Shown piece by piece: positions 19,392-27,187 of a stretch of DNA of 64,000 bases. Numbering within the stretch: the stretch's first letter is position 1; every line of letters starts with the position of its first letter. The DNA is taken from positions 1 to 64,000 of the forward strand of contig CAJUDY010000004.1 of the NCBI GenBank assembly GCA_910584945.1. The letters are read 5' to 3'. The stretch comes from an uncultured Lachnospiraceae bacterium (GTDB lineage: Bacteria > Bacillota > Clostridia > Lachnospirales > Lachnospiraceae). The notes below the pieces were generated by a model. The model was given only the letters and a program-made list of their open reading frames with translations. It did not search any database and was not told the origin of the DNA. Made by a program: the position numbers and the translations under genes.

Positions 19392-19520
19392 GGAATGCGC
19401 ACTGGCCGCGCATTCCGTAAAAATATGATTCAGGTGTGAGGGGCGATTTTTGCGCAGCAAAACCTGGAATATCGCCCCGAATCGTTGCTGTGAGCGGCCC
19501 CCGGGCCGTGAACAGTAACG
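19392..19520. repeat. Hairpin-rich intergenic element
   Basis: Three inverted repeats lie in a row: GGAATGCGC/GCGCATTCC (19392-19416), GGGGCGAT/ATCGCCCC (19440-19478) and a longer one at 19483-19520 (CGTTGCTGT with ACAGTAACG, inner CGGCCC/GGGCCG). The first may terminate the DUF4422 transcript. The set looks like a repeated intergenic element. Nothing else is seen in the 280-bp gap except the promoter at 19590. Confidence 0.5.
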
Positions 19521-19589
19521 AAGGCTAAGAGAAATCTTCTATAACTGAACCTTGACAATTTCATACTTATATCAATTTTCCGTTCTTTA

Positions 19590-19618
19590 TTGACAAAATT
19601 TTTCTTCTGGTTTAGAAT
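19590..19618 (+). promoter_or_regulatory. Sigma-A-type promoter for the Rpn gene
   Basis: TTGACA (19590-19595) and TAGAAT (19613-19618) are separated by 17 bp, about 40 bp before the first Rpn start codon. Confidence 0.7.
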
Positions 19619-19659
19619 GAAAACAAAACAAATGTTCTGTGATATACAGGAGGACGCAT

Positions 19660-20709
19660 ATGGACCAGGTCAAAGGAAACATGGAGATGTTAGGCTCCAT
19701 GCAGCTTACGAAAGATATGGCCGGGATGGATGCGGAGAGCAAGGAACTTCTGCGCAATAAAGAAGTGCTTGCCGTCATCTTACAGGAAGTGGTCGCAGAA
19801 TACAAAGGATACAGCCGGGAAGAGGTTATGGAGTTTATCGAACCGGATACGGTGACGGATGAAAAGGAGGTCTCGCCCGGAAGAACGAACAGCAAAGTGG
19901 TGGGAGACAGTGCGGAATTTGCGGCGCTGAATGAGAAGGTCAGCTATTTCGACCTGGCGTTCCGTGCCAGGAATCCGGATCTTTCCACGGAAACCATGCG
20001 GGTCAGTCTGCATGTGGATGTGGAGGCGCAGAAGACGTATCGCCCGGGGTATCCCGTCGAAAAGAGAGGGATCTATTATCTGGCGAGACGGTTATCCGCT
20101 CAGTTGTCTCTTTTGACGGAGACGACGGATTACGATCAGCTGGAAAAGTGTTACAGCATCTGGATTTGCCGGGAGGACATTCCCCAAAAGATGAAGTACA
20201 GTGTGTCGGTTTATGAGATCACGAACACGGAGGAGACCAGTCCCTGCCGGATACCGAAAGCAACCTATGATTTGATGACATTGGTGGTTATCAAACTTGG
20301 GGATGCGGTGTATAATGGAAAAGAAGAGGATGAGCACTATGAGCTCCTGCATTTCCTGAGCATGATCATGTACCCACATAAAGAAGGTTTTGTGGAGCAG
20401 GTATCAAGATACATAGACTTTTCGGGGAATCAGGATCTGCAAAAGGAGGTACAGCGCATGAGCGGACTAGGCGAGAGTATTTACAAAGAGGGGAAAGAAA
20501 AAGGATGGGAAGAAGGGAAAGAGGAAGGCAAAGCAGAAGGCAAAGAAGAAGGCCGTGAAGAGGGGATCCAGGCTTTGATTCTGGACAATCTGGAAGAAAA
20601 GATCCCCATGGAAAAAATTCTTGCAAAGCTTCAAAAGCGTTTTCACTTAACCAAAGAGAAAGCCGAGGCGTATTATCAAAAATACACACAGGAAGAGACG
20701 CCTGTGTAA
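19660..20709 (+). CDS. Rpn-family PD-(D/E)XK nuclease / putative transposase (copy 1)
   Basis: The 349-residue protein fits the PDDEXK_2 family (Rpn, recombination-promoting nuclease). The catalytic pattern is SYFDLAFRA (D98), then VDVEAQK (D120, E122, Q124) and YPVEKRGIYYLARRLSAQL. The C-terminus holds an EG/KEEG repeat (about residues 280-308) and a short helical tail. Rpn proteins cut DNA and promote recombination, and some are linked to phage defence. ATG 19660 after AGGAGG is chosen; an in-frame GTG lies at 19639. It has its own promoter and an almost identical second copy. Confidence 0.8.
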   Translation: MDQVKGNMEMLGSMQLTKDMAGMDAESKELLRNKEVLAVILQEVVAEYKGYSREEVMEFIEPDTVTDEKEVSPGRTNSKVVGDSAEFAALNEKVSYFDLAFRARNPDLSTETMRVSLHVDVEAQKTYRPGYPVEKRGIYYLARRLSAQLSLLTETTDYDQLEKCYSIWICREDIPQKMKYSVSVYEITNTEETSPCRIPKATYDLMTLVVIKLGDAVYNGKEEDEHYELLHFLSMIMYPHKEGFVEQVSRYIDFSGNQDLQKEVQRMSGLGESIYKEGKEKGWEEGKEEGKAEGKEEGREEGIQALILDNLEEKIPMEKILAKLQKRFHLTKEKAEAYYQKYTQEETPV

Positions 20710-20769
20710 TCTTGAAAAAACTAAACAATCAAGAAGAACAAATGTTCTGCGATATACAGGAGGACGCAT

Positions 20770-21843
20770 ATGGATCAGGTCAAAGGAAACATGGAGATGT
20801 TAAGCTCCATGCAGCTTACGAAAGATATGGCTGGGATGGATGCGGAGAGCAAGGAACTTCTGCGCAACAGGGAAGTGCTTGCCGTCATCTTACAGGAAGT
20901 GGTCGCAGAATACAAAGGATACAGCCGGGAAGAGGTTATGGAGTTTATCGAACCGGATACGGTGACGGATGAAAAGGAGGTCTCGCCCGGAAGAACGAAC
21001 AGCAAAGTGGTGGGAGACAGTGCGGAATTTGCGGCGCTGAATGAGAAGGTCAGCTATTTCGACCTGGCGTTCCGTGCCAGGAATCCGGATCTTTCCACGG
21101 AAACCATGCGGGTCAGTCTGCATGTGGATGTGGAGGCGCAGAAGACGTATCGCCCGGGGTATCCCGTCGAAAAGAGAGGGATCTATTATCTGGCGAGACG
21201 GTTATCCGCTCAGTTGTCTCTTTTGACGGAGACGACGGATTACGATCAGCTGGAAAAGTGTTACAGCATCTGGATTTGCCGGGAGGACATTCCCCAAAAG
21301 ATGAAGTACAGTGTGTCGGTTTATGAGATCACGAACACGGAGGAGACCAGTCCCTGCCGGATACCGAAAGCAACCTATGATTTGATGACATTGGTGGTTA
21401 TCAAACTTGGGGATGCGGTGTATAATGGAAAAGAAGAGGATGAGCACTATGAGCTCCTGCATTTCCTGAGCATGATCATGTACCCACATAAAGAAGGTTT
21501 TGTGGAGCAGGTATCAAGATACATAGACTTTTCGGGGAATCAGGATCTGCAAAAGGAGGTACAGCGCATGAGCGGACTAGGCGAGAGTATTTACAAAGAG
21601 GGGAAAGAAAAAGGCTGGGAAGAAGGGAAAGAGGAAGGAAAAGCAGAAGGAAGGGCAGAAGGCAAAGAAGAAGGAAGAGAAGAAGGCCGTGAAGAGGGGA
21701 TTCAGGCTTTGATTCTGGACAATCTGGAAGAGAAGATCCCCATGGAGAAAATTCTCGCAAAGCTTCAAAAGCGTTTTCACTTAACCAAAGAGAAAGCAGA
21801 GGCGTATTATCAAAAATACGCACAGGAAGAGACGCCTGTGTAA
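20770..21843 (+). CDS. Rpn-family PD-(D/E)XK nuclease / putative transposase (copy 2)
   Basis: The 357-residue protein is nearly identical to the gene before it. I see three substitutions (G12S, K34R and a T-to-A change in the tail) and eight extra residues in the Glu-Gly repeat, where RAEGKEEGREEG-type units are added. The catalytic D, E and Q are intact, so both copies look functional. It has the same AGGAGG site. No separate promoter is seen in the 60-bp gap, so it is probably read from the first promoter. A strong terminator follows. Confidence 0.8.
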   Translation: MDQVKGNMEMLSSMQLTKDMAGMDAESKELLRNREVLAVILQEVVAEYKGYSREEVMEFIEPDTVTDEKEVSPGRTNSKVVGDSAEFAALNEKVSYFDLAFRARNPDLSTETMRVSLHVDVEAQKTYRPGYPVEKRGIYYLARRLSAQLSLLTETTDYDQLEKCYSIWICREDIPQKMKYSVSVYEITNTEETSPCRIPKATYDLMTLVVIKLGDAVYNGKEEDEHYELLHFLSMIMYPHKEGFVEQVSRYIDFSGNQDLQKEVQRMSGLGESIYKEGKEKGWEEGKEEGKAEGRAEGKEEGREEGREEGIQALILDNLEEKIPMEKILAKLQKRFHLTKEKAEAYYQKYAQEETPV

Positions 21844-21860
21844 TCTTGAAAAAATCAAGT

Positions 21861-21950
21861 GAAATACCCCATAGCAGGCTGCGGGGCATTTCGTCCTCGC
21901 GGAATTCGTCAAGTGCTCATGCTGGCATGGCACTTGGCTCATTGCCCGCG
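21861..21950. repeat. Nested hairpin element
   Basis: GAAATaCCCC/GGGGcATTTC (21861-21892) is followed by CGCGG/CCGCG (21898-21950). The second stem encloses a CAAGTGC-CATGC stem with GCATG-GCACTTG (21910-21936). It resembles the element at 19392 in style, not in sequence. A 77-codon frame crosses it but looks like chance. Confidence 0.45.
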
Positions 21951-21965
21951 GAAATAAATTTTCAG

Positions 21966-22020
21966 AATCCTGATATAAGTATGGAAGAGAAACACATTAC
22001 TTATATCAGGATTTTTCTTT
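21966..22020 (+). terminator. Rho-independent terminator
   Basis: A perfect 16-bp stem (21966-21981 with 21998-22013) is followed by TTTTTCTTTTT. It ends the Rpn transcript before the third DUF4422 gene. Confidence 0.9.
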
Positions 22021-22101
22021 TTGGACAAATCGGCCTGGCGAAGGAACCGTGCAGGAAAGGGAATCCGGCAGTTGTTTGAAATGAAGGAGGTAATGGAAGG
22101 A

Positions 22102-23211
22102 ATGAGAAAAAAGCTGTATATTTTCGGAGCCCATTCCCGTGCTCAGACGTTGGCCGTCTATCTGAAATACTTATATCCAGAGATTACCGTGGAAGGTTTT
22201 TTGTATGACAATGAGGAGCCGAATCCGGCAAAAATTGAAGAAGTACCGGTGATCTATTTAGAACAGAAACCGGTATCAGACCTGTCTCTACATACGGATG
22301 TTCCGGTCTTTCTGGGTACAAGGGGCGTATATCATGAAGAACTTACCGGAAAGTTGAAATGTCTCGGTTTTCAGGAGATCCATCCGGTAACAGTGGAACT
22401 GGACTTAAAGCTCCGCAATGCATATTTGAAGAAATATTTTGCAGAAGTTGGACGAGAGTTTGTAAAAATAGACGATCTGCCAAAGGTCTGCGGGAGTAAG
22501 CATTCCCCCGCTGGAGCGATCTCTTCCGCCGCTGTCTATGTGGTGAGATCGGCATTTGACAAGCCGCTGCGGAAAAGATATCGGGAAGCGCCTTATGAGA
22601 CGGCGATTCAGGCAGGTGCGGCGCTTACATCGAAGCGTTTGCCAGAGGTTTGTCTTACCGATGACACGGGAGAACATATTTCGGATAAAAACAGGCAGTT
22701 TTGCGAGCTGACCGCGCTTTACTGGATCTGGAAACATGCGCCGGAAGAGATCCTTGGCCTGTCTCATTATCGAAGGCATTTTCTACTGCCGGAAGACTGG
22801 GTCCGGAGAATGGACGCAAACGGAATTGATGTAATTCTTCCGACGCCGCTGTATGTTGCGCCGAGTCTGGCAGGAAACTATAAGAATCGTCATGATTCGG
22901 AGGACTGGGAGCATATGATGCAGTGTCTGAAAGAGAGGGAGGCAGAGACCTGGGAGGAAGCAGTGGATTTTTTCAGGGGCAATCTTTATTCGCCCTGTAA
23001 TATGCTGATTATGCGGAGGAATGTACTGGATGACCTTTGCAGCTGGCTGTTCCCGCTGCTCTTTCAGGTGGCGGAACACAGAGGACAGCGGGAAGATCCC
23101 TATCAGAACCGTTATCCTGGGTTTCTTTCCGAACGTCTGATTACTTTTTTTATTGAGAAAAACCGGGAGAAATACCGAGTGGTGTATGCGGATAAAAATT
23201 TTTTGCCATGA
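22102..23211 (+). CDS. DUF4422 transferase with N-terminal Rossmann-like domain (copy 3)
   Basis: The 369-residue protein has a front domain with LYIFGAHSRAQTLAVYL and VEGFLYDNEEPN. The DUF4422 domain follows, with GEHISDKNRQFCELTALYWI, ILGLSHYRRHF and a conserved PCNMLIM. It is more diverged than copies 1 and 2. ATG 22102 is chosen because the fold starts there and AAGGAGG lies 11 bp upstream. ATG 22081 and 22093 are in frame. It sits behind the Rpn terminator, so it needs its own promoter, which I could not identify. Confidence 0.8.
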   Translation: MRKKLYIFGAHSRAQTLAVYLKYLYPEITVEGFLYDNEEPNPAKIEEVPVIYLEQKPVSDLSLHTDVPVFLGTRGVYHEELTGKLKCLGFQEIHPVTVELDLKLRNAYLKKYFAEVGREFVKIDDLPKVCGSKHSPAGAISSAAVYVVRSAFDKPLRKRYREAPYETAIQAGAALTSKRLPEVCLTDDTGEHISDKNRQFCELTALYWIWKHAPEEILGLSHYRRHFLLPEDWVRRMDANGIDVILPTPLYVAPSLAGNYKNRHDSEDWEHMMQCLKEREAETWEEAVDFFRGNLYSPCNMLIMRRNVLDDLCSWLFPLLFQVAEHRGQREDPYQNRYPGFLSERLITFFIEKNREKYRVVYADKNFLP

Positions 23212-23251
23212 TCGGGCGGATGCGGAACTTATTATGTGAGGAGGGATATCA

Positions 23252-24514
23252 TTGAAAAAAAACAAAAAGAAACATATGCGGTCAAAAGCAGTTGTATGGG
23301 TAACGATCATCAGCTTCCTGTCGGCCCTGTGTCCCATGAGTAAGGTGACGGCCAGCCAACCGGAGACAGCAGAACCGGGAGCGGAGCAGGTAGCAGAGGG
23401 CGATATATTTCAGGTGATTTTCCCCAGTGATACGGACCACGTCTTTGATTTTATCATGGACCCTCAGAAGCTGATCAGTCAGACGGACGCGGCTGCCTAT
23501 GGAGGCAGTGTGTTTGAGGAAGACGCCACACTTTTTTTCAGACGCAGAGACGGGGAAGTGCCGGAGGACTACAGCAGCTCCAGCGATGCGCTGGTGATCA
23601 CCAACGCAGGAACGGCGGAGGTGGATCTCACGGTAACAGCCAGTATTTCTATGGAAGGAATCACTTTGACGGATGACCGGGAATTTACGGATGATCCCAA
23701 TGCGAGCCTTTATCTGGCGCTTACCGACGGGAAAAATACCGTGCCGATTGGGGAAGAAGGAGCGGCCATCCATACGGCCCTGAAAGGCGAGTACCGTTTC
23801 TGGCTGACCGGGGCGGTCAATGAAAACGGAGACTGGTCCGCGGTGGAAGGCGCGGTTCCAAAGGTGACAGTTACATGGAACGTGACGTCTAATGAAGAGG
23901 AAAAGCCGGAAGAAGACAGCAGCCCGGATGAGAGCAATGCCCCGGCGGAAGACCAGGCCCCATCCACGGGCGGGACAGAGCAGGAGCCTCCGGCGGCGGA
24001 CGAAACGGTAACGAACGCAGCGCCATCAGAAGGCGGAAGTGCCGCCGAACAGCCGGCCCCTCCGGTGGAAAATAAAAAGGAATCCTCCGGCGAAAAAGGA
24101 AACATGGAGGGCACGGAGACCTCCGGAGAAGGGGAAAGTGCAAATCCAGAAACGCAGGGACCATCGAAGGAAGAGGAAACTCCAAAAGAGCCGGAGCCGT
24201 CCGGAGACGATGAAGGCCGGAAAGAACCGCAGCCGTCCGGAGAAAACGTAAGTTCGGAAGCGTCAACGCCTCCGGGAGATGGAGAAGACGGAGGGCTGGA
24301 GGAGCTGGAACAACCAGAAGAAAATGCAGGCTCCAAAGAGTTAGATGCTTCTGAAGAGAAGACAAATCCGGAAGTGCAAAAGCAATCCGGTGAGAAGGCA
24401 GACCTGGAAGTAAAACAGCCCTCCGAAGAAAAAGCGAGTCCTGAAAAAGTGGAATTATCCGAGGGGAGTACCGATCCGGAAGAACAATCAATATTTAAGA
24501 GAAAAGAGGAGTAA
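23252..24514 (+). CDS. Secreted YSSSSD-family protein with long acidic P/E/S/G-rich tail
   Basis: The 420-residue protein has a basic N-terminus and a signal helix at about 13-34. A beta-rich domain (about 50-215) matches the protein at 3939: VIFP, FDFIMDPQKLI, YSSSSDALVITNAG, then VTVTWNV. The last ~200 residues are an unstructured tail of repeated EEKP, PSGE and SEEK-like units. The tail could span the cell wall, but no LPXTG motif or membrane anchor follows; it ends in FKRKEE, so the C-terminus may be truncated. The start is TTG 23252, 6 bp after GGAGGG. An ATG lies at residue 9. Confidence 0.65.
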   Translation: MKKNKKKHMRSKAVVWVTIISFLSALCPMSKVTASQPETAEPGAEQVAEGDIFQVIFPSDTDHVFDFIMDPQKLISQTDAAAYGGSVFEEDATLFFRRRDGEVPEDYSSSSDALVITNAGTAEVDLTVTASISMEGITLTDDREFTDDPNASLYLALTDGKNTVPIGEEGAAIHTALKGEYRFWLTGAVNENGDWSAVEGAVPKVTVTWNVTSNEEEKPEEDSSPDESNAPAEDQAPSTGGTEQEPPAADETVTNAAPSEGGSAAEQPAPPVENKKESSGEKGNMEGTETSGEGESANPETQGPSKEEETPKEPEPSGDDEGRKEPQPSGENVSSEASTPPGDGEDGGLEELEQPEENAGSKELDASEEKTNPEVQKQSGEKADLEVKQPSEEKASPEKVELSEGSTDPEEQSIFKRKEE

Positions 24515-24519
24515 ACCTT

Positions 24520-25182
24520 ATGCAGTTTGATCTAATGGCCTCCATGATGTGCGCCAACTACGGCAATCTGGAGAAGGAAGTGAGGGATCTGGACGAGGGC
24601 GGCATCGATTCCTTCCATATCGATATCATGGACGGACGCTACGTCTCGAACTTTGCCATGTCTTTAAACGACATGCGGTATATCGCGGGCGCCACGGAGA
24701 AGCCCCTGGACGTCCATCTGATGATCGAACATCCCAACAACCGCATCGGCCTGTTTCTGGAGAACCTCCGGAAAGGGGACACGGTGTACATCCATCCGGA
24801 GGCGGAGTACCATCCTTCCACCACTTTGTTAAGCATCATCAACGCCGGAATGATCCCGGGGATCGCCGTCAATCCGGGTACCTCCGTGGAGACGGTGATG
24901 GAGATGCTGCGCATTGTAAAAAAGGTGCTGGTCATGTCCGTGAATCCGGGAAACGCCGGGCAGATGTACCTTCCCTATGTGGGGAAGAAGATTACAAAGC
25001 TTCTGTCCATGAAGGAGGATATGGATTTTGAGATCTACTGGGACGGCGCCTGCAGCGCGGACAAGATCCTGGAATTTGCACCTAAAGGGGTGAGGGGCTT
25101 TGTGCTTGGGACCACCCTTTTATTCGGCAAGGGCAGGCCCTACGGAGAGACCCTGCAGGCGATCCGGGAACTGCGGTTTTGA
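24520..25182 (+). CDS. Ribulose-phosphate 3-epimerase family protein
   Basis: The 220-residue TIM-barrel protein has the family's metal and phosphate sites: FHIDIMDGRYVSNF near 32-45, DVHLMIEHP near 68-76, IAVNPGTSVE and VMSVNPGNAGQ. Family members interconvert D-ribulose-5-phosphate and D-xylulose-5-phosphate or related ketose phosphates. Its place just before a cytidylyltransferase and a polyol dehydrogenase suggests it supplies a pentulose phosphate for CDP-alditol synthesis rather than serving the main pentose phosphate pathway. That is inference. It follows the secreted-protein gene by 5 bp. Confidence 0.8.
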   Translation: MQFDLMASMMCANYGNLEKEVRDLDEGGIDSFHIDIMDGRYVSNFAMSLNDMRYIAGATEKPLDVHLMIEHPNNRIGLFLENLRKGDTVYIHPEAEYHPSTTLLSIINAGMIPGIAVNPGTSVETVMEMLRIVKKVLVMSVNPGNAGQMYLPYVGKKITKLLSMKEDMDFEIYWDGACSADKILEFAPKGVRGFVLGTTLLFGKGRPYGETLQAIRELRF

Positions 25183-25202
25183 GAAAAGGAGATCCATAAG
25201 AA

Positions 25203-25907
25203 ATGAATATAGCGCTCATATTGTCCGGCGGCGCCGGACTGCGGCTTAAGTCAGACGTTCCCAAACAATACTTGGAAGTGGGAGGAAAGCCTCTGATCGC
25301 CTACTGCCTGGAGACCCTGTCCCGGCATCCGATGATTGACGGACTGCAGATCGTGGCGGACCCTGCCTGGCGGGAATCCATCTGGGAGTGGTTAAAAGAC
25401 GCCGATCCGGAAGAGAAATTCCGGGGCTTCTCCGCTCCAGGGGCCAACCGGCAGCTGTCCATCTGGAACGGCCTGGAAGACATTCGTTCTTATGCGGATG
25501 ATCAGGGATATGTATTTGTCCACGATGCGGCGAGGCCCCTTCTGACCGAACAGCAGATCACCGACTGTCTCCGGGAAGTGCTGGGGCACGACGGACTGAT
25601 GCCGGTCCTGCCCATGAAGGATACGGTTTACACCAGCCGGGACGGCAGAAAGGTGACGAGCCTTTTGGACCGAAGCACCGTCTACGCGGGACAGGCCCCG
25701 GAGGTGTTTCAGATCGGCAGGTACCATGAGGCCATCAAAAAACTCCTGCCGGACCGGATTCTGACCATCAACGGTTCCACAGAACCGGCGATTCTGGACG
25801 GGATGGATATCGTCATGATTCCCGGAGACGAGGGAAACTTTAAAATTACCACCGGGGCCGATCTGGAGCGATTCCGCAAAATGGTGGAAGAGCCTGGGAA
25901 TCGATAA
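25203..25907 (+). CDS. IspD/TarI-type cytidylyltransferase
   Basis: The 234-residue protein has the CTP-binding loop LILSGGAGLRLKSDVPKQYL and VFVHDAARPLLTEQQI with the metal-site D. These are shared by IspD (methylerythritol phosphate) and TarI (ribitol-5-phosphate) enzymes. The neighbours favour an alditol phosphate as substrate, giving a CDP-alditol for the glycerophosphotransferase-type genes. The exact alditol is unknown. AGGAGA precedes ATG 25203. Confidence 0.8.
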   Translation: MNIALILSGGAGLRLKSDVPKQYLEVGGKPLIAYCLETLSRHPMIDGLQIVADPAWRESIWEWLKDADPEEKFRGFSAPGANRQLSIWNGLEDIRSYADDQGYVFVHDAARPLLTEQQITDCLREVLGHDGLMPVLPMKDTVYTSRDGRKVTSLLDRSTVYAGQAPEVFQIGRYHEAIKKLLPDRILTINGSTEPAILDGMDIVMIPGDEGNFKITTGADLERFRKMVEEPGNR

Positions 25908-25974
25908 AAACAGCAATGGATCGCAGAGACCCCGGAAGGGGAATTGCGGAACTTACAGGAAAAGAGGAAAAGCG

Positions 25975-27021
25975 ATGAAAGCATGGGTATTGCATGGAGC
26001 GGGGGATCTGCGTCCGGAGATCATAGAGCGGCCGACGCCGACAGAAGGAGAAGTGCTGGTCCGGGTCAAAGGGGCGGGGATCTGCGGGTCCGACATTCCG
26101 CGGATCTATCAGACCGGCGCCCACATCCATCCGCTGATTCCGGGGCATGAATTCTCCGGCGTAGTGGAGGAACTGGGAACCGGAGCAGAAGAAAGCTGGC
26201 TTGGACAGAGGGTCGGCGTCTTTCCGCTGATTCCCTGCCGGACCTGCGGCCCCTGCCGGAACCGCCAGTATGAGATGTGTCGGCATTACAGCTATCTGGG
26301 TTCCAGAAGGGACGGAGGTTTTGCGGAGTACGTGACCGTGCCGGTCTGGAATCTTCTGCGTCTGCCGGAAACCGTTCCCTTCGAGGAGGCCGCCATGCTG
26401 GAACCCATGTCGGTGGCGGTCCATGCCATGAGGCGGGTCATGCCTTCCGAGACAGATACTGTGGCAGTCTGCGGGCTGGGTACCATCGGGATGCTCCTTA
26501 CGATGTTTCTTCTGGAAGCCGGGGTCAGGAAGATTCTGCTGATCGGAAATAAAGATTTTCAGAGACAGACCGTCCAAAAGCTGGGGATTTCCGAAGCGGT
26601 ATACTGTGACAGTCGGCGGCAGGACGTCTCCCGGTGGCTGACAGAGCAGACCGACGGGAGAGGTGCGGACGTATTTTTTGAATGTGTGGGCAGGCAGGAA
26701 ACCTGTGCGCTGGGGATTCAGAGCGCAGCGCCCCTTGGCAGGGTGATGCTGGTGGGGAATCCATTTACCGATATGCGTCTGCCAAGAGACGTGTACTGGA
26801 AAATTCTCAGGAATCAGCTTACGGTGACCGGAACCTGGAACTCCACGTTTCTTCGAGAGCCGGAGGATGACTGGAGTTATGTGCTGGAACGTCTGGCTGA
26901 CAAAAGAGTGAAGCCTGCACAACTGATTACCCATCGCTTTTCTCTTGCGGAAATGGGGCAGGGGTTTCAGATCATGCGGGAGAAGACGGAGGACTATGGA
27001 AAGATCATGGGAATTGTCTAG
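25975..27021 (+). CDS. Zinc-dependent polyol-phosphate dehydrogenase (GatD/TarJ-like)
   Basis: The 348-residue medium-chain dehydrogenase has the catalytic zinc ligands in GAGICGSDIPRIYQ and PGHEF. The structural zinc loop is CRTCGPCRNRQYEMC, followed by YLGSRRDGGFAEY and a Rossmann GLGTIG. The wording around SDIPRI and SRRDGGFAEY closely recalls galactitol-1-phosphate dehydrogenase; TarJ ribulose-5-phosphate reductases are related. With the cytidylyltransferase before it, it probably makes the alditol phosphate from the ketose phosphate using NAD(P)H. Confidence 0.8.
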   Translation: MKAWVLHGAGDLRPEIIERPTPTEGEVLVRVKGAGICGSDIPRIYQTGAHIHPLIPGHEFSGVVEELGTGAEESWLGQRVGVFPLIPCRTCGPCRNRQYEMCRHYSYLGSRRDGGFAEYVTVPVWNLLRLPETVPFEEAAMLEPMSVAVHAMRRVMPSETDTVAVCGLGTIGMLLTMFLLEAGVRKILLIGNKDFQRQTVQKLGISEAVYCDSRRQDVSRWLTEQTDGRGADVFFECVGRQETCALGIQSAAPLGRVMLVGNPFTDMRLPRDVYWKILRNQLTVTGTWNSTFLREPEDDWSYVLERLADKRVKPAQLITHRFSLAEMGQGFQIMREKTEDYGKIMGIV

Positions 27022-27088
27022 GTTGCTAATCCAACAGCCCGCCTGCATCGCAATAAATTGCATGCAGGCAAGCTGTTGGATTGCAACC
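27021..27088. repeat. 68-nt near-perfect inverted repeat
   Basis: The arms pair from both ends to a 2-nt centre (AA at about 27054) with only single-base bulges: GGTTGC/GCAACC, AATCCAACAGC/GCTGTTGGATT, GCCTGCAT/ATGCAGGC and GCAAT/ATTGC. No T run follows on either strand. It could be a transcript-end structure, a small non-autonomous mobile element or a cruciform. It lies between the dehydrogenase and the aminotransferase. Confidence 0.8.
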
Positions 27089-27187
27089 GCACAGGTGGAA
27101 AAATTTTATGGTTTTCCTTGCCAGATTGCTGCTTGTACGAGTATAATACCGGAGGAAACATTGATGTTTCAGGAACGGAGGATAACC

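Larger units (their letters stand above)
19628..21855 (+). repeat. Tandem duplication of about 1.1 kb, two Rpn units
   Basis: The unit starting at CAAATGTTCTG near 19628 repeats with an offset of 1110 bp near 20738. It includes the ribosome binding site, the whole coding sequence and the CTTGAAAAAA tail after the stop. The copies differ at only a few bases, plus a 24-bp length difference in the Glu-Gly repeat tract. The upstream promoter is not part of the repeat. Confidence 0.9.

Noticed and set aside
21846..22079. 77-codon small gene after the second Rpn
   Set aside because: It runs through nested hairpins and the terminator, so it is not a plausible gene.
25846..27063. 405-codon open frame on the minus strand
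   Set aside because: It lies opposite the zinc dehydrogenase, whose motifs are clear; the reverse frame has low-complexity H/R/P-rich sequence and no start signal.
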